DNA of 47,496 bases from Oscillospiraceae bacterium (GCA_015068735.1 SVJW01000011.1:1-47496); one strand, 5' to 3'. Shown: positions 8,148 through 16,835, counted from the stretch's first letter. A program made the numbers and translations. Notes: generated from the sequence alone by a model not told the origin.

Positions 8148-10838
8148 TTATCTCATGATGATGATACTACGGATTGTTTCACCGGAGTAGAGAAGAACAA
8201 TCTTTTCGGGATCTTCTACTTCTGTAGCGTAGGGAACAATATCATCGATAGAGCCTATCGCTACTTCATCAGTTTCCATATCATAAATAAATACGTCGGG
8301 GTAATTACTTACGGGAATGTTTATAATTTCAAGACCATCCAGAGTAATAAGGTCAATCTGGTTGATTCTTATTCTCTGTACGTTATCTATCTGATTCATT
8401 CTGATATCCTGTACGTAACCGATCGACTGTGAATAGTCACTTGATGTTGTACCGATTTCACCCTGTCTTGCATTACGCACGTTATTTATTACTGTAAGGT
8501 TGTCAATCTTGCCGTCAGCATCTTCTATGTAGAAGATAAAGTCACCTTTTTTAATGTTAGCAAAGACAGGTCTGTCTTCTATAAGACGAGTTTCCATTTC
8601 CTTAACTTCGCCGCCTGTTGCAACAGTCAACTTAAGGAATTCGCTGTCGTCATCATCAACACTGTACTTAGCTTCACTTACAAGAGCAACCTTTGCCTGA
8701 GACGGAACAACGTTTTTAATTTTGTCAGATCTCATTTCCTGAGTGATTACAAGAAGCTTTACTGCATTTGTTTCTTCGTTTCTTTCATAACCGAAAGCAT
8801 TGTACTGCATATATGTATCCTTGTTATCAATGGAAATCTGCACAAGCAAATCTTCCTCGTCTGCACCTGCATTTGATGGGAGACAGATTACCTGAGTATC
8901 AGCATCAATCATGAAGGGACGCTGTTCAAGTACGTTAACTGTACCGAATACTTTTTCCTTCGCGTTGTACTTTGTTGCAACTGAACCGCCAATTTCTTCA
9001 ACGTATTCAATGTATCTAAGCTGACCTTCCGCATTAAGAGCGTATTTCAAGGGAATACCTACAAAATCCTCAATCGCATCTGAATCCTGGTTTCTTCCAT
9101 TCACTTTAATTTTGTCAGCAACGTCAATATACAAAATTTCTTCATTCTGACAGAGAGTTACGGGAATTGAAGATGTATCTGTACGGTCTTCAAGATTCTG
9201 CTCAGCACGGTTTATAACCTTGCCTGCATCAATCATCATTACATCTCTTTTTCTGGCATTTGTTCCCACTTCAAAGATGTAACCATACTTCCATGTGCTG
9301 TTTTCTTCAGAAATTTCAAGGAATGCTATTCTTCCTTCTGCATCCGGATAGAAATCATAGTACTCGCCAAACTTAACAAGTGAAAGGATAGTTTCGGAAT
9401 CCATCGTATAGAGCTCACCATCGATGTAAACCTGATTGTCTTCAGATTCAATGCCTTCAACGGTCGATGCGAAAACTTCCTTATCGCTAACAACAACCTT
9501 CATAAAGTTGTCAAGGTTGTTTCTGTAAACAGAAATTACGCTATTTTCACTAATATCCGCAAAGGAAATGTTCTTTCCGTCGGCATTTTTCACTGTAAAG
9601 GCGTTTTCCTGCTTAACATCAAGGAGAATGTTTTTGTAAACAACGCTTACCTCACCGTCAACATTGTCATAATACTTAACCTTTACATTACCATTAGAGT
9701 TAGTCTTATCAACAACATAGTTTGTATATTCGTTCGCAAATACATACTCGGGAGCTCTGTCAAGGTCATTGCTGATAACAATGTAGCTTCCGCGGTCTAT
9801 ATCCTTGAAATCCTCTGTAAGATTGGTTTCAGGTCTGCCGTTATAGATGTATCTTGTTTCATCATAAAGCTTTATTTCATGCTTTTTGTTAGAACCTTCT
9901 ACCTCGTACTTAATCACATCTTCTGTAAATGCATTTAAATCTTCACGTCTGATTTCAGTAATAGTGTTATGTACTGTGGACTGAATGTTGTGAATCATAG
10001 GATATGCCATAGTATCGTCAAAGGTGTAATATGCCACAACTTCCTGACCTATATACTTGTTTGCCGCATCAACAATTCTGGAGTCAACGTCATAAAGAAG
10101 TCCGTCAATTTCAATCTGTCCGATTTCCATGGAAGAATTGGGCGCATTGAGCCATATGTCACTTGTTGCTGTTACAACACCGGTAACAGAGTCTATGTCA
10201 TCAAGCTTCAGAATTGTGTTCCTGATTGTAACTGATGGATCCTCATAGTACTTTACAGAGTTACCTACTGTGTTAACAACATTAGGAACATCGAGGGCAT
10301 TGTTTATGACAAGCATAATATCCTTACGGAGAGCCGCGTTCTTTCTGCCGCCCTTAACACCCATTACCATGTCCTTCTGTACTGCTACGGAATAGTATCC
10401 GTCGGGATAACCGCCACGGCTGTCCGCAACAACTTCATAACCCATAACCACGAGAATTGTTTTGATACATTCGTCAAGAGTTATTGTTGCTTCAGGTCTG
10501 AAAGTGCCATCGGGGTAACCGCTCATCATTCCTGTATCAATCAGATATTTTATATATCCACTTGCCCAATGATCTGCGGGAACATCCTTCATAGGACTTA
10601 CACCACCGCTGATTGCATCTTTCATTCCTGTAAGGACTACTACAACTTTCGCAAACTCTGCACGAGTCATGGTATCTTCAAGTTTAAGGTCGCCGTTTCC
10701 GTCACCTTCAAAAATACCAAGCGAAGTTACTTCGAATACTGCAGAATCAAGGTCGCCTTTTGCTGCAAATACAGGCAAGGAAGCCAGACATATGCAAAAA
10801 GCCAAAATTATGCTGCAAATTCTTTTCAAGTAAATCAT
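8148..10838 (-). CDS. SLH domain-containing secreted protein (N-terminal SLH)
   Basis: An 896-residue exported protein. A signal peptide (LKRICSIILAFCICLASLPVFA) is followed by SLH modules at about residues 27-190; one contains DVPADHWASGYIKYL and GYPDGTFRPEATIT. The remaining 700 residues are beta-rich, Asp/Glu-rich and match no family I recognise. SLH modules bind the cell wall, so the long C-terminal part is probably displayed outside. The annotated ATG directly abuts GGAG with no spacing; a TTG codon 9 nt further on (10829, reading LKRICS) has much better spacing and may be the true start. It is the first structural gene after the AraC gene at 10873-11700 and is followed at 6 bp by the giant SLH-Ig protein gene. 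Confidence 0.8.
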   Translation of the reverse strand: MIYLKRICSIILAFCICLASLPVFAAKGDLDSAVFEVTSLGIFEGDGNGDLKLEDTMTRAEFAKVVVVLTGMKDAISGGVSPMKDVPADHWASGYIKYLIDTGMMSGYPDGTFRPEATITLDECIKTILVVMGYEVVADSRGGYPDGYYSVAVQKDMVMGVKGGRKNAALRKDIMLVINNALDVPNVVNTVGNSVKYYEDPSVTIRNTILKLDDIDSVTGVVTATSDIWLNAPNSSMEIGQIEIDGLLYDVDSRIVDAANKYIGQEVVAYYTFDDTMAYPMIHNIQSTVHNTITEIRREDLNAFTEDVIKYEVEGSNKKHEIKLYDETRYIYNGRPETNLTEDFKDIDRGSYIVISNDLDRAPEYVFANEYTNYVVDKTNSNGNVKVKYYDNVDGEVSVVYKNILLDVKQENAFTVKNADGKNISFADISENSVISVYRNNLDNFMKVVVSDKEVFASTVEGIESEDNQVYIDGELYTMDSETILSLVKFGEYYDFYPDAEGRIAFLEISEENSTWKYGYIFEVGTNARKRDVMMIDAGKVINRAEQNLEDRTDTSSIPVTLCQNEEILYIDVADKIKVNGRNQDSDAIEDFVGIPLKYALNAEGQLRYIEYVEEIGGSVATKYNAKEKVFGTVNVLEQRPFMIDADTQVICLPSNAGADEEDLLVQISIDNKDTYMQYNAFGYERNEETNAVKLLVITQEMRSDKIKNVVPSQAKVALVSEAKYSVDDDDSEFLKLTVATGGEVKEMETRLIEDRPVFANIKKGDFIFYIEDADGKIDNLTVINNVRNARQGEIGTTSSDYSQSIGYVQDIRMNQIDNVQRIRINQIDLITLDGLEIINIPVSNYPDVFIYDMETDEVAIGSIDDIVPYATEVEDPEKIVLLYSGETIRSIIIMR

Positions 10839-10872
10839 CTCCTCTTTCTCTTAGATGTATGATAAATTTTAA

Positions 10873-11691
10873 TTATATTACGTTAAAAGGGTTCTCCCCT
10901 TTGTTGGGGGGAGTTTTCATTTGAGAGTACCTTTTTGGAGACACTCCCATATATTTTTTAAATGCCTTGGAAAAATAGTAAACATCATTAATGCCTACCG
11001 ATTGAGCAATCTGTGCAACACTCATTTTGTTATCAGACTGCAATAACCTTGCCGCTTTCGACAGCCTGTACTGAAGCACATATGCTATGGGAGATGTTCC
11101 GTAAATCTCCGTAAACAGTTTTCTGAAATGCTGGGTGCTTATACCACAAATCTGACTGAGTAATTCATTGGTGATTTTTGCATCGTAGTACTGTTCGATA
11201 TATGAAATCGCCGGTTGAATTTTTTCACGACTGGAGCTTGGGAAATATCTGGTCTTGATATTGTTTTCAAACACCATTTTAAGAAGTCGGTAAAAACAGT
11301 ACATTATTTCTACACCGGATTTGTTTTTGCGTTTACATTCCGCCACATCAAAAAATGCTCTGAGCATCTTTTCCGTGTCTGGCATCTTCATAATGTAGAT
11401 TTCTTTCTCATCCCATTTTTCCAAAGTCTTGAAATAAATCGAAACAATTCTTCCCTCCTCCGCACAATAAAATCTGTACGGACAGTTGGGTGGAATAAGA
11501 ACAGCATTATTTATATCAGAAAGATACACCTGCTCACCCTGCCGGTAGAAAGTCTTGCCCTCAAACTTAAGTGCAAGAAACCAACAGTCACTTTTTACCG
11601 GTTCGCGCAATTGTGAACTTTTCTGCGTATGAGATACATAAGCAGAAACGACATCTGTTATAGTTAAATTCGGCAAATCTTCAAATCTCAT
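10873..11691 (-). CDS. AraC family transcriptional regulator, cupin-type sensor plus HTH
   Basis: A regulator of 272 residues. The N-terminal half is beta-rich and resembles a cupin-type ligand domain (PPNCPYRFYC segment). The C-terminal half, about residues 165-262, carries the two AraC helix-turn-helix motifs: ELLSQICGISTQHFRKLF, then VAQIAQSVGINDVYYFSKAF, ending in the family signature YMGVSPKRY. The reading frame also opens at TTG 11700, but ATG 11691 sits about 10 nt from AGGA and is preferred. It probably activates the two downstream SLH genes and the lyase-like gene in response to a sugar; this is inferred from position. Its upstream region shares a long conserved stretch with that of the second AraC gene at 16134-16478. 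Confidence 0.88.
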   Translation of the reverse strand: MRFEDLPNLTITDVVSAYVSHTQKSSQLREPVKSDCWFLALKFEGKTFYRQGEQVYLSDINNAVLIPPNCPYRFYCAEEGRIVSIYFKTLEKWDEKEIYIMKMPDTEKMLRAFFDVAECKRKNKSGVEIMYCFYRLLKMVFENNIKTRYFPSSSREKIQPAISYIEQYYDAKITNELLSQICGISTQHFRKLFTEIYGTSPIAYVLQYRLSKAARLLQSDNKMSVAQIAQSVGINDVYYFSKAFKKYMGVSPKRYSQMKTPPNKGENPFNVI

Positions 11692-11796
11692 TTTAATCAA
11701 TTCCTGACTTTAAAAATTCATCAATTGTTGATGTTATGAAACCCGTTTTTCCACAAAAATATACAATTGTGCAAACTACTACACACTATTACACTA

Positions 11797-11871
11797 TAAT
11801 TTAAACATTTTTTCCCTTTTTTCACAATGGAATAGGTGCTTATATTGTATTATTTGCTTTTTGTTTTCTTT
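11797..11871 (-). promoter_or_regulatory. Conserved upstream module shared by the two AraC genes (copy 1)
   Basis: About 75 bp, roughly 105 bp upstream of the AraC start, aligns without gaps to 16566-16640 for most of its length (for example CAATGGAATAGGTGCTT against CAATGAAATAAATGCTT, followed by a TATTGTA(T/C)TATTTGCTTT core). It probably carries a promoter and/or a common operator. The rest of the 406-bp intergenic region is AT-rich and shows nothing else apart from the terminator at its right end. Confidence 0.5.
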
Positions 11872-12048
11872 TTTTCATTTTTACCAAAAATGGTTTAAAA
11901 AGGTATTATGTTGCGTCTCAGCCTATTTTTTTCATTTGTATTCAGTTGTGTTTTCTGCTCATTTTGGTACATTTTTTGAAATTTCTACAAGATATTGTAC
12001 TTTTGAGAGTTTTTTCCTTTCTTTTTTCTGAATTTTTTGTTTTTTGGG

Positions 12049-12088
12049 ACAAAAAAATCCCACTTGCACCTAAATTGCAAGCGGGATA
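12049..12088 (-). terminator. Rho-independent terminator of the fucU operon
   Basis: On the minus strand a stem ATCCCGCTTGC/GCAAGTGGGAT with a short loop is followed by TTTTTTT. It lies 10 bp after the fucU stop. Confidence 0.85.
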
Positions 12089-12097
12089 AAACTATAC

Positions 12098-12517
12098 TTA
12101 TTTAACTACGCCTTTTTTAAGAATTACATTTGCATAAAGCGCTGATTCACCGGTCATTACAACGGCATACGCCTCTTTCGCTCTGTCATAAAACTTGAAG
12201 CGTTCAATCTGCTCTATTTCCTCATCGGTATGAGGTTTTATAATCTTTGCGTACTCGTCCCAGATAGGTGTTTCCACCGTATCCCCCGGAGTTTTTGCCA
12301 TAATATAAACAGGCTTCTGATAGGTGTCAAGAGGGAAAAGCTGAAGTATTGCTTCAAGCAGTTCCGGAACACCGTGTCCGTCACATCTTATGCAGTTTTT
12401 GTTTACGCTCTGCCCGGGGAAATTTCCATCACCAATGACAATTTCGTCGCCGTGTCCCATTTCTGCAAGCACTTTAAGAAGCTCAGGGGAAATTATCTTC
12501 GGAATACCTTTTAACAT
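12098..12517 (-). CDS. fucU: L-fucose mutarotase (RbsD/FucU family)
   Basis: A protein of 139 residues, the usual size for FucU. It interconverts the anomers of L-fucose (and related sugars) before isomerisation. The N-terminus MLKGIPKIISPELLKVLAEM, then GHGDEIVIGD with His22 and Asp30, matches the RbsD/FucU active site. The C-terminal stretch FYDRAKEAYAVVMTGE is typical of FucU rather than RbsD. It is the last gene of the GH88 operon, 43 bp after the beta-sandwich protein and just before a strong terminator. No other fucose catabolic gene is in the window, so either the substrate contains fucose or the enzyme serves a sugar with similar ring chemistry. Confidence 0.88.
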   Translation of the reverse strand: MLKGIPKIISPELLKVLAEMGHGDEIVIGDGNFPGQSVNKNCIRCDGHGVPELLEAILQLFPLDTYQKPVYIMAKTPGDTVETPIWDEYAKIIKPHTDEEIEQIERFKFYDRAKEAYAVVMTGESALYANVILKKGVVK

Positions 12518-12560
12518 AATACCATGTCCTTTCTTTATTCAAGGTAAAAATTAACTTTTT

Positions 12561-13139
12561 TCACTCTTCAATAGTGAATTCATAAAATCTGTTGAAGCCC
12601 TCGCAGGCAGTTATTCCCACGTGGAAATTTTCGGGAATTTCGTCATGAGGGACGGTAATATAATGCCCGTTAATTCCGACATATAACTCCTTTTCACGGA
12701 CAATCATATCAATTTCGCAAACTGCGTCATTTTCTATCGTGAAAGTCTCGCTGCCGATCAATGTAGAGTGTATGGGTCTTTCCACCCTTTCAGGCCATGG
12801 AACAACACGCCATACATTAAGTCCTTTATACCACGCAACTGCTTCAAAATGCAATCCGTACTGCATTTCTCCGTTTTCATTCGGAGAAACATCTCCACTT
12901 ATAACAATGAGTGGAGCACCGAATGACTGAAAGTTGCATTTTGCACGAAGGCGCACGCCTGTTTTATATTTTTTCTTTGTCAGAACGCTTATATAATGCA
13001 GTTTACCGTCATCGTAATTATTCGTCACGCAATCTTTTTCCTGCAGGAATTCCTTTCGAGTTTTCCATAATGGAGAATAGCAAAAAAAGAAGTCTTCCAT
13101 ACTCCATTTTCCGGCACTGAAATCATAGTGTTTTTTCAT
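12561..13139 (-). CDS. Hypothetical protein, predicted beta-sandwich (concanavalin A-like)
   Basis: A 192-residue cytoplasmic protein of unknown function. The pattern of alternating strands (VRLRAKCNFQSFGAPLIV, YGLHFEAVAWYKGLNVWRV, ELYVGINGHYITV) suggests a lectin-like or LamG-like beta-sandwich. The frame opens at TTG 13145, but ATG 13139 is about 7 nt from AGAGGTG and is chosen as the start. It lies between the SGNH hydrolase and fucU in the GH88 operon, so a role in binding or processing an imported oligosaccharide is plausible. No catalytic signature was recognised. Confidence 0.65.
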   Translation of the reverse strand: MKKHYDFSAGKWSMEDFFFCYSPLWKTRKEFLQEKDCVTNNYDDGKLHYISVLTKKKYKTGVRLRAKCNFQSFGAPLIVISGDVSPNENGEMQYGLHFEAVAWYKGLNVWRVVPWPERVERPIHSTLIGSETFTIENDAVCEIDMIVREKELYVGINGHYITVPHDEIPENFHVGITACEGFNRFYEFTIEE

Positions 13140-13211
13140 ACGCAAACACCTCTTTTTTGTCTCTTCCGGCAGATTTTACCACAGTATATCCTTACTGTCA
13201 ATAGGTTTTCT

Positions 13212-13820
13212 TCAGATTTCTCCTCTTTGCTCCAATGCCAATACCTGTCCTGCAATAAATGCTCCGTGGAGCTTTCTTACAGGTTCAAAAAAATGAACGT
13301 GATCCTCATAAAGAGGCTCATCAAGACTCATTGTGAAACTGTATAAATCGATTACGGGAACTCCGAGTTCTTTCATAACTCTGTCCGCAATTTCGTTATA
13401 CGCAACAATATCCTTATTGTAACGGAAGAATATTGTGCATTCGCGGTTATGTGTTTCATCATCGAGTGGTGTTGACATAACCCAAACAATTTTCTTTCCG
13501 CGGCTACGAACAAGCTCTACAATTTCTTTAAGGTTCTTCTCATACTCATCTGCAGTAATCTGAATACCTGTTTCGTGAGTTTTAATATCGTGAAGTCCGC
13601 AGTTAAGGAGAAGAACATCGTACTCAAGATTGGGAAGAAGTTGAAGGTATTCAAGACAGTTACTGCTGTCTCCTCCGTTTACCTGAGATGCAATGTTAAG
13701 GTCTTTACATTCCTTGTTTTTGCCCTTTCTGTCGTATTCAAATACATCTTTTATATATTCTGCAAGAAAGGGGCCGTAATGCATGGAGATACTATCTCCC
13801 AATACAAACAATTTTTTCAT
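13212..13820 (-). CDS. SGNH/GDSL-type esterase
   Basis: A 202-residue hydrolase without a signal peptide. Block I is LFVLGDSISMHYG with the nucleophile Ser10. The block III region reads LLLNCGLHDIK, where the usual GxND is GLHD, so the oxyanion Asn appears replaced by His. The block V catalytic pair is in DHVHFFEP. Family members remove acyl, usually acetyl, groups from sugars. The frame is open upstream, but ATG 13820 overlaps the previous gene's stop codon as TAATG and follows GGAGG, so translation is probably coupled. Its place between a glycosidase and a mutarotase suggests deacetylation of imported oligosaccharides. Confidence 0.8.
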   Translation of the reverse strand: MKKLFVLGDSISMHYGPFLAEYIKDVFEYDRKGKNKECKDLNIASQVNGGDSSNCLEYLQLLPNLEYDVLLLNCGLHDIKTHETGIQITADEYEKNLKEIVELVRSRGKKIVWVMSTPLDDETHNRECTIFFRYNKDIVAYNEIADRVMKELGVPVIDLYSFTMSLDEPLYEDHVHFFEPVRKLHGAFIAGQVLALEQRGEI

Positions 13821-14881
13821 TATAAATCCTCCATTCTGAACCTTAGGGGCATATTCCAGGTCCTTGTGCAATTGGCAAATCCGAGACCGTCCTTACCGTC
13901 AGAAACTGCAAAATATGCACATATAGGCACTTTATTCTCGAAAAGAATAAATGGTCTTTCCATATTTCCAAGTTCCTTTATTTCTCCGTCATCAAACATC
14001 AGATTACGGGAATAAAAGAGTCTGCCCATATCAAAATTCCAGTCAATACCGTTTTTACTTGTTGCGTGAACTCCGCTGAGTTTTTCACCACACACCTTGC
14101 CGTTCATATCTTTTGCCATAAGATGGAAAACTTCACCGTCATGCCAGAGGAAAGGATCCTCCAGCTCGTATCCGTCACCGTCAAAAAGTGGTTCTTCCAG
14201 TATGGGAGTATGTTTTTCCCAAGGAGCATCTGCTACGGCAACACCGAAAAGCATCTTGCCGTGTAAGAACTTGGGATACGGTTTTTCTCTGTAAGAACGG
14301 GATTTGTAAACCAGCAGTATTTTTCCGTCGGGAGTTACGCAGGGTGCAGGATTGGAAACCAGGAAATTATCAAACATTTCCGGTCTTGTGCCGAGCACAG
14401 GTTCGGAAAGTCTTTCCCACGGACCAAAAACGCTGTCGCTTATTGCAACTCCAATTCTTTTATTGGCACGGGTACAGATTACACGAGGGTCTGAGGTCGT
14501 TACCTCTTCCCTCTCTTCAACATCGGGGAATGGATGTGTAGTTCCCATGTAATAAAGCACGTACTTGTCTTTAAACTTAATTATATGGGGATTGTGAGTA
14601 CTTCTTCCATCCCAATACTGGGCGCCACGGGCAGGAAGAACAACCTCTTCAAACTCAAACACCCCATCTGGAGTATTGGATGATGCACGCACAATCTCGC
14701 TTTCAAGAAGCCATCCGGGATGCATAGGAAGGTTTTTTCTCCAACGGGAAGCAAACATATGGAATCTTCCATCCTCACCTTTTATAACGCTTCCGCACCA
14801 TACCCAGTATCCGTCCATGGAAAGTCCGTTTTTTAAATTCGCCGGAAAGACCTGTTCATTAATAGAATTTTCAAATTTCAT
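13820..14881 (-). CDS. Five-bladed beta-propeller glycosidase (GH43/GH117-like)
   Basis: A 353-residue protein with no signal peptide, so acting in the cytoplasm. Repeated blade-like segments such as GEDGRFHMFASRW, HNPHIIKFKDKYVLYYMG, PDGKILLVYKSRS and LEDPFLWHDGEVFHLMAKD, with Asp/Glu next to aromatic residues, are typical of the GH43/GH32/GH117 five-bladed propeller group. It probably cleaves a terminal sugar from imported oligosaccharides; the precise family and substrate cannot be assigned by eye. The gene starts 6 bp after the GH88 gene and overlaps the esterase gene by one base, which indicates a single functional unit. Confidence 0.75.
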   Translation of the reverse strand: MKFENSINEQVFPANLKNGLSMDGYWVWCGSVIKGEDGRFHMFASRWRKNLPMHPGWLLESEIVRASSNTPDGVFEFEEVVLPARGAQYWDGRSTHNPHIIKFKDKYVLYYMGTTHPFPDVEEREEVTTSDPRVICTRANKRIGVAISDSVFGPWERLSEPVLGTRPEMFDNFLVSNPAPCVTPDGKILLVYKSRSYREKPYPKFLHGKMLFGVAVADAPWEKHTPILEEPLFDGDGYELEDPFLWHDGEVFHLMAKDMNGKVCGEKLSGVHATSKNGIDWNFDMGRLFYSRNLMFDDGEIKELGNMERPFILFENKVPICAYFAVSDGKDGLGFANCTRTWNMPLRFRMEDL

Positions 14882-14887
14882 ATTTTA

Positions 14888-16048
14888 TCACCAATATGCT
14901 TTAAATTCAGGTCCTTTTATAAGACGGGCAAGCGCTTCCATATAGAAGTAGTCTCCCCAGATGTTACATTCGTCAACACCGTTGCCGGAGTTACGGTTAT
15001 ACACTGCGTGGAGAAGAAGTCCGTTGGATTCTTCAATATCCTTGGTAAGGTAGTCATCAATAAGTGAATCCATCATTGTAAGAGCAAGATTCATATATTC
15101 TTCCTTCTGAGGATCGCTGTCATCCATCGAATAACCTGCCTCGATAAGGCCGCAAGCCGCAATTGCTGCTGCAGAGCTGTCACGGGGCTCGTCACCTGAT
15201 GTAAATGAAAGATCCCAATAAGGAATATAGTCATCGGGAAGATACTGCTTAAAGTAGTCAGTCATTTTCTTAAATCCATCAATAGCATCGGGATTTTTCT
15301 TATACATATGTGTGAGCATTGTTCCGTAAATACCCCACGCCTGTCCGCGAGCCCAGCAGGAATCGTCTGCCGCACCCTGTGCAGTTACACCCTTAACGGG
15401 AGCGCCTGTCTTGGGGTCAAAGTAGAATGTGTGATATGTAGAGCCGTCCTCACGCATAATGTTTGCCATAGTGGTCTTGTAATGCTTGAATGCAGCTTCG
15501 TCGTACTTGCTGTCGCCTGTAACTTCGCTTGCCCAATAGAGAAGCGGAATATTAAGAAGACAGTCGATGATAAGACGGTAATGTTCAGCAGAGCCAAAGG
15601 GCCCCCAAGCCTGAACAAATTCGCCTACGTCGTGATATCTGCCCATAAGGTTATCTGCCGCCATAAGAGCAGTTTTCTTAGCCTCTTCATCACCTGTAAG
15701 CTTGTATGCTGCAACACAGGAGGGGATGTACAAAAATCCCATATCGTGATGGTCTACAACGTGTCTTTCAACAATTCTCTTTGTATATGTAGGAATCTGC
15801 TGCATAGCAACATTCTTATACTTTTCGTCACCTGTAAGTTCGTACGCAATCCAAAGGATACCGCTCCAGAAGCCTTCCTGCCAACCGTCGATATTTTCTT
15901 CGGGAATATATACATTATTCTTACTTGCATGAGAAGGGAAAACTGTTGTAAAAACATCAAGATTTTTGTCAATTTTCTTGAGTGCCTCAGAAAGAGCGTA
16001 CTTGAGTTTTTCCTTTGATATGCTTGTTACAATTTCCTTTTTTGCCAT
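14888..16048 (-). CDS. Unsaturated glucuronyl hydrolase, GH88 family
   Basis: A protein of 386 residues, typical for GH88. It hydrolyses the 4,5-unsaturated uronic acid that polysaccharide lyases leave at the non-reducing end of oligosaccharides. The (alpha/alpha)6-barrel is seen in repeated helical segments (WSGILWIAYELTGDEKY). The two catalytic Asp positions of the family fit HHDMGFL and LIIDCLLNIPLLYWAS. There is no signal peptide, so it acts after import. AAGGAG precedes the ATG. It is the first enzyme gene after the short AraC regulator (85 bp gap) and opens the enzyme operon 16048-12098. The related GH105 family is less likely given the IIDCLLN motif. Confidence 0.88.
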   Translation of the reverse strand: MAKKEIVTSISKEKLKYALSEALKKIDKNLDVFTTVFPSHASKNNVYIPEENIDGWQEGFWSGILWIAYELTGDEKYKNVAMQQIPTYTKRIVERHVVDHHDMGFLYIPSCVAAYKLTGDEEAKKTALMAADNLMGRYHDVGEFVQAWGPFGSAEHYRLIIDCLLNIPLLYWASEVTGDSKYDEAAFKHYKTTMANIMREDGSTYHTFYFDPKTGAPVKGVTAQGAADDSCWARGQAWGIYGTMLTHMYKKNPDAIDGFKKMTDYFKQYLPDDYIPYWDLSFTSGDEPRDSSAAAIAACGLIEAGYSMDDSDPQKEEYMNLALTMMDSLIDDYLTKDIEESNGLLLHAVYNRNSGNGVDECNIWGDYFYMEALARLIKGPEFKAYW

Positions 16049-16133
16049 TTTTATAACTCCTTTATAGTAATTTAGGCGAGTGAAAGCTGACGCCTCCCCG
16101 CCTTATTTCAGGGTAACAGTAGATATCAGAACC

Positions 16134-16478
16134 CTAATCTTCTTTGTTTGCTTTTCTAAGCTCACCGGGGGTTTTTCCGCAAGCACGTTTGAAAGCACGG
16201 ATAAAACTGTGTGCACTTGTGTAACCGCATTTTTTAGCTACGGTTTCAATTGTCATATTGGCTTTCAGAAGTGTTGTTGCCTTGCTGATACGAATCTCCA
16301 ACAGATAATCTTTAAGAAGCATATCTGTCTGCTCCTTAAAGAGTTTGAGCATATATCTGGGATTGAGTCCAATTTGGTGTGCAATGCTCTCCATTGTCAA
16401 AGAGCAGTCCCCGTAATTATTCTTTATATAATTTTTTATTTCATCTACACGCTTTTCCGCGTTTACTATCTTGCTCAT
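16134..16478 (-). CDS. Short AraC-type DNA-binding regulator
   Basis: Only 114 residues, consisting almost entirely of the AraC DNA-binding domain: MESIAHQIGLNPRYMLKLF is the first helix-turn-helix and IETVAKKCGYTSAHSFIRAF the second, followed by ACGKTPGELRK. No ligand-binding domain is present, and I see no start or domain remnant upstream in frame, so it resembles MarA/SoxS-sized proteins and may be controlled by its own level or by a partner. It lies just upstream of the GH88 operon and downstream of the importer operon, so it probably controls one or both. Confidence 0.85.
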   Translation of the reverse strand: MSKIVNAEKRVDEIKNYIKNNYGDCSLTMESIAHQIGLNPRYMLKLFKEQTDMLLKDYLLEIRISKATTLLKANMTIETVAKKCGYTSAHSFIRAFKRACGKTPGELRKANKED

Positions 16479-16565
16479 GCCCCTGTCTCCCTCATGGTTT
16501 TCACAGGCTTTTTTATATAATAAAACGCAATTTACACATCGTTTTAACTATACAAATCCACATTC

Positions 16566-16640
16566 TAATTTAACCATTTCTATTGTTTTTTCGCAATGAA
16601 ATAAATGCTTTTATTGTACTATTTGCTTTCTTTGTTTTTC
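16566..16640 (-). promoter_or_regulatory. Conserved upstream module shared by the two AraC genes (copy 2)
   Basis: Second copy of the roughly 75-bp stretch described at 11797-11871, here about 88 bp upstream of the short AraC gene. The aligned core contains CGCAATGAAATAAATGCTT. Similar position and orientation in front of two related regulators suggests a common promoter or operator. Confidence 0.5.
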
Positions 16641-16706
16641 TAATATGCTTTCAAGAAAAACAGCCGATTTTAAGGGAGATAATCACTTTTTGTGCCATGT
16701 ACGTTT

Positions 16707-16740
16707 CCGAGCCGTGCGACGAAATCCTCCCACGGCTCGG
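16707..16740. repeat. 10-bp perfect inverted repeat of unknown role
   Basis: CCGAGCCGTG and CACGGCTCGG are separated by 14 nt. The stem is GC-rich in an AT-rich spacer. No T-run follows on the minus strand. It lies between the importer operon and the short AraC gene, and could be an operator, a second terminator or part of a small RNA. Confidence 0.4.
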
Positions 16741-16777
16741 AATTGAATATTTTTTACCATATAGGAACTCAAACGAT

Positions 16778-16828
16778 AAAAAAATAAGCTCGGCAGCCGC
16801 CTTATGTGACTGCACGAGCTTATTTTTA
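16778..16828. terminator. Terminator of the ABC importer operon (bidirectional)
   Basis: A long stem AAAATAAGCTCG...CGAGCTTATTTT, extended inside by GCAG/CTGC, with A-runs and T-runs on both sides. It lies just after the stop of the second permease gene. Confidence 0.8.
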
Positions 16829-16835
16829 TAACAAA

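Noticed and set aside
11701..11790. Possible small ORF or RNA in the AT-rich spacer upstream of the AraC gene
   Set aside because: No ribosome site, stem or coding pattern could be seen.
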